Origin: an uncultured delta proteobacterium
GTDB lineage: Bacteria > Desulfobacterota > Syntrophorhabdia > Syntrophorhabdales > Syntrophorhabdaceae
Direction of reading: 5' to 3'
Assembly: GCA_903872255.1 (NCBI GenBank)
Contig: CAIQJW010000307.1
Span: forward strand, 1 to 5,774
Length of the DNA: 5,774 bases
Shown here: in pieces, positions 5,057 to 5,774 of the stretch
Layout: the number at the start of each line of letters is the position of its first letter
Numbering within the stretch: the stretch's first letter is position 1
The notes under the pieces: generated by a model
Seen by the model: the letters and a program-made list of their open reading frames with translations, nothing else
What the model was told of the DNA's origin: nothing
Databases searched by the model: none
Position numbers and translations under genes: made by a program

Positions 5057-5774
5057 TTAAATCCGGAACGACGAAGACGATGAGTGGCATGCGACCTTAT
5101 GCTGACCGTCGCCCGTAAGCTCCGGCGTCCGGCTGCGGCAGACGGGTTCTCTGTCCTTGCATTTGCTGTAATAGGGGCACTGGCCGTCATCCGGGCTATC
5201 GGACGGTTCCGGATTCAGGGAAAATACTCCCTTTGACGCGTCAATGAGCATCTTCGTATAAGGATGGAGGGGATTGAGAAAGATCTGTTCGCGATCGCCC
5301 ATCTCGACAACCTTTCCCCTGTAGAGAACGAGAATGTTGTCCGAGATGAACCGGACTATATTGAGGTCGTGAGAGACAAATATCATCGCTATATTCAATC
5401 TCTCGCGGATATCGATGAACAGGTTGATTATCTGGGCCTGTATCGAGACATCGAGCGACGATACGGGCTCGTCCGCTATGATAAGCGCGGGGTCCGTTGC
5501 GAGGGCCCGCCCTATCGCGACCCGCTGTCTTTGACCGCCGCTCATTTCGTGGGGAAATTTCTTCAGGAAATCGTCGTTGAGGCCCACGCTCTCTAACACT
5601 TCAATGACTTTGGAGTTAAGGGCTGAAGATCCCTTGACCACGTGATGGAACTTGAGAGGTTCGGCGATGATATCCCGCACCGTCATCCTGGGATTGAGCG
5701 ACGAATAGGGGTCCTGGAAGATGATCTGCAGTTCCCTTCGTATCTTTCTGATCTCAGCCGCACCCGCGTTCAAA
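5057..5774 (-). CDS. Oligopeptide/dipeptide ABC transporter ATP-binding protein, OppF/DppF-like (N-terminus outside window)
   Basis: The open frame enters from the window edge; 238 residues are visible, so the apparent TTG start at 5773 is not the true start and the Walker A motif is off-window. Visible motifs, numbered from the edge: Q-loop QIIFQDPYSSLNPRMTV (Q20), signature SGGQRQRV (78-85), Walker B ALIIADEP with D101 and catalytic E102, D-loop SSLD (105-108), and switch histidine FVSHD (H135). The C-terminus is the oligo_HPY extension typical of peptide transporters: NPLHPYTKMLIDA (167-179), then CPYYSKC...C with C199, C205 and C212, plus C229. In some peptide transporters the extension's cysteines bind an iron-sulfur cluster. 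It would energise uptake of di- or oligopeptides, or of nickel in related systems, from the cytoplasmic side of the inner membrane. The other transporter genes would lie beyond position 5774. It ends TAA at 5057 and is functionally unrelated to the pilus operon. Confidence 0.93.
   Translation of the reverse strand, partial: LNAGAAEIRKIRRELQIIFQDPYSSLNPRMTVRDIIAEPLKFHHVVKGSSALNSKVIEVLESVGLNDDFLKKFPHEMSGGQRQRVAIGRALATDPALIIADEPVSSLDVSIQAQIINLFIDIRERLNIAMIFVSHDLNIVRFISDNILVLYRGKVVEMGDREQIFLNPLHPYTKMLIDASKGVFSLNPEPSDSPDDGQCPYYSKCKDREPVCRSRTPELTGDGQHKVACHSSSSSFRI

Noticed and set aside
5264..5596. Plus-strand 110-codon ORF within the ABC transporter gene
   Set aside because: It is antisense to the Walker B and signature region of a clear ABC ATPase.

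Overview
The window carries a compact type IV pilus (T4P) gene cluster, all on the minus strand, preceded by a repeat-rich intergenic region and the 3' part of an unrelated ABC-transporter ATPase gene. A T4P with PilD and a PilY1-type adhesin implies a diderm (Gram-negative) bacterium. The style of the PilY1 (GNLLNW...TRVDVVRKALTGG segment, multi-cysteine) and of the pilins, together with the dispersed GTCATTCCCGCGAAAGCGGG palindromes, would fit a Desulfobacterota/deltaproteobacterial-type genome. That placement is inference from style and was not tested by a search.

Layout in transcription order, right to left. 5774-5057: OppF/DppF-like peptide ABC transporter ATPase, lacking its N-terminus and Walker A because the window ends. 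5056-4341: 716 bp with no convincing intact gene. It holds a 121-bp paired-palindrome (REPIN/MITE-like) element at 4875-4995, a tandem array of five 46-bp units at 4645-4874 that abuts it and shares its end sequence, a possibly decayed gene tail at about 4460-4647, and a well-formed sigma-70 promoter (4386-4413) with an overlapping CRP/FNR-like dyad (4412-4427). 4340-3885: major type IVa pilin, with a strong Shine-Dalgarno. 3863-3839: a hairpin that folds better in the minus-strand RNA. 3824-3459: small minor pilin. 3446-2664: prepilin peptidase PilD. 2650-1: PilY1-type tip adhesin, 883 residues visible, C-terminus outside the window.

The four pilus genes work as a unit. PilD, in the inner membrane, cleaves and N-methylates the two prepilins at their G|F sites. 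The major pilin forms the fibre. The minor pilin and the secreted PilY1 probably sit at the tip or prime assembly. The last two junctions are very tight (12 and 13 nt) and the pilY1 ribosome site overlaps the pilD stop codon, so these genes are almost certainly co-transcribed. The hairpin after pilA offers a simple way to make far more pilin than downstream proteins. No assembly ATPase, platform or secretin gene is in view.

I see no wholly new defence or mobile system here. The least ordinary parts are the repeat array with its parent-like palindromic element upstream of the pilin promoter, and a major pilin that has lost the usual C-terminal disulfide cysteines.
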